Assembly: GCA_937885235.1 (NCBI GenBank)
Contig: CAKZZK010000058.1
Span: 1-6,125, forward strand
Source: an uncultured Treponema sp.
Lineage (GTDB): Bacteria; Spirochaetota; Spirochaetia; Treponematales; Treponemataceae
Direction: 5' to 3'
Length of the DNA: 6,125 nt
Position numbers and translations under genes: made by a program. The notes below the pieces were generated by a model, which saw only the letters and a program-made list of their open reading frames with translations, was not told where the DNA came from and ran no database searches. Shown here in pieces: positions 5,565 through 6,125 of the stretch (within the stretch, counting starts at the first letter, position 1; the number at the start of each line of letters is the position of its first letter).

Positions 5565-6125
5565 ATGAATTTCATCTTTTTAGGCCCTCCCGGAGCGGGA
5601 AAAGGCACGCTTGCCGGACAAGTTGCAGAGGAATATGCCATTCCCCACATCTCTACGGGTGATATTTTCCGTGCCGCCATCAAAAACCAGACGCCGCTCG
5701 GCGTAAAAGTCAAGAGCATTATCGATGCAGGCGGACTTGTCAGCGATGAAATCACCTGCGAGCTCGTGGAAGACCGCCTCAAGCAGGATGACTGCAAGAA
5801 CGGCTTTATTCTCGACGGCTTCCCGCGCACTATTCCGCAGGCAGAAGCGCTGGAAAAAATCAAAGGTGACGTTCAGGTAGTGAACTTCGAGGTAAACAAC
5901 GACCTCATCATCGCCCGCCTGAGCAATCGCCGCGTCTGCAAGAGCTGCGGCACAAACTACAACGTCAAATTTCATCCTCCGAAGACGGAAGGGAAGTGCG
6001 ATAAGTGTGGCGGCGAGCTCTACACCCGCGATGACGACAAGCTGGAAGCCATCACGCACCGCCTGGAAGTCTACCGCGACCAGACAGAGCCGCTCATCAA
6101 CTTCTACCGCAAGCTGAACAAACTC
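5565..6125 (+). CDS. adk: Adenylate kinase, zinc-LID type, 3' end cut by window
   Basis: Adenylate kinase catalyses ATP + AMP <-> 2 ADP in the cytoplasm and is normally essential. The 187 codons present cover all but about the last 25 residues of a typical 210-215-residue enzyme; the gene runs off the right edge without a stop. Visible motifs are the P-loop GPPGAGKGT (7-15), the AMP-binding segment STGDIFRAAI (30-39), the signature GFILDGFPRT (80-89) and NRRVC with the LID arginines 122-123. Four cysteines, C125, C128, C145 and C148 (CKSC...CDKC), form the zinc-binding LID seen in Gram-positive and some other bacterial enzymes. TRDDD (154-158) and THRLEVYRDQTEPLI follow. The protein starts directly with the first beta strand MNFIFLGPPG, as usual for the family. 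It lies 33 bases after rarA, so it may be co-transcribed, with a possible promoter of its own at 5501-5529. Confidence 0.96.
   Translation, partial: MNFIFLGPPGAGKGTLAGQVAEEYAIPHISTGDIFRAAIKNQTPLGVKVKSIIDAGGLVSDEITCELVEDRLKQDDCKNGFILDGFPRTIPQAEALEKIKGDVQVVNFEVNNDLIIARLSNRRVCKSCGTNYNVKFHPPKTEGKCDKCGGELYTRDDDKLEAITHRLEVYRDQTEPLINFYRKLNKL

Overview
The window looks like chromosomal DNA of a host-associated spirochaete, most likely a Treponema-like organism with GC around the low-to-mid fifties. The evidence is indirect. A complete folD lies divergent to a small outer-membrane beta-barrel gene, which from memory resembles the T. pallidum TP0732/TP0733 arrangement. The lipoprotein has a relaxed lipobox, and rarA carries the extra C-terminal domain known from cyanobacteria and a few other lineages. 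Genus assignment is inference.

Layout. Positions 1-453 are a patchwork of three gene pieces that do not belong together: the middle of a glycerate kinase (minus strand, running off the left edge), about 100 bases of the C-terminal part of a Gfo/Idh/MocA dehydrogenase (plus strand), and the signal peptide plus first strand of a secreted protein resembling glycoside hydrolase family 97 (minus strand). None is complete, and the joins are abrupt. An intact folD follows on the minus strand (438-1328). An AT-rich divergent intergenic region (1329-1459) carries a good sigma-70-type promoter facing right. To the right, all on the plus strand, are an outer-membrane barrel protein with an acidic N-terminus (1460-2152), a beta-rich lipoprotein (2167-3090), an 813-residue RarA fusion protein (3090-5531) and the first 187 codons of adenylate kinase (5565 to the right edge).

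How the genes fit together. The four rightward genes are tightly spaced: 14 bases, then a one-base TGATG overlap, then 33 bases. They could be one transcript mixing two envelope proteins, a replication-repair ATPase and a nucleotide-metabolism enzyme. A possible internal promoter at the end of rarA may give adk its own expression. FolD supplies one-carbon folates independently from the opposite strand.

No clear new system is visible. The points most worth checking are the mosaic at the left end (assembly or amplification chimera versus real gene debris), the RarA fusion with a decayed methyltransferase-like domain, and the AT-rich core of the lipoprotein gene.
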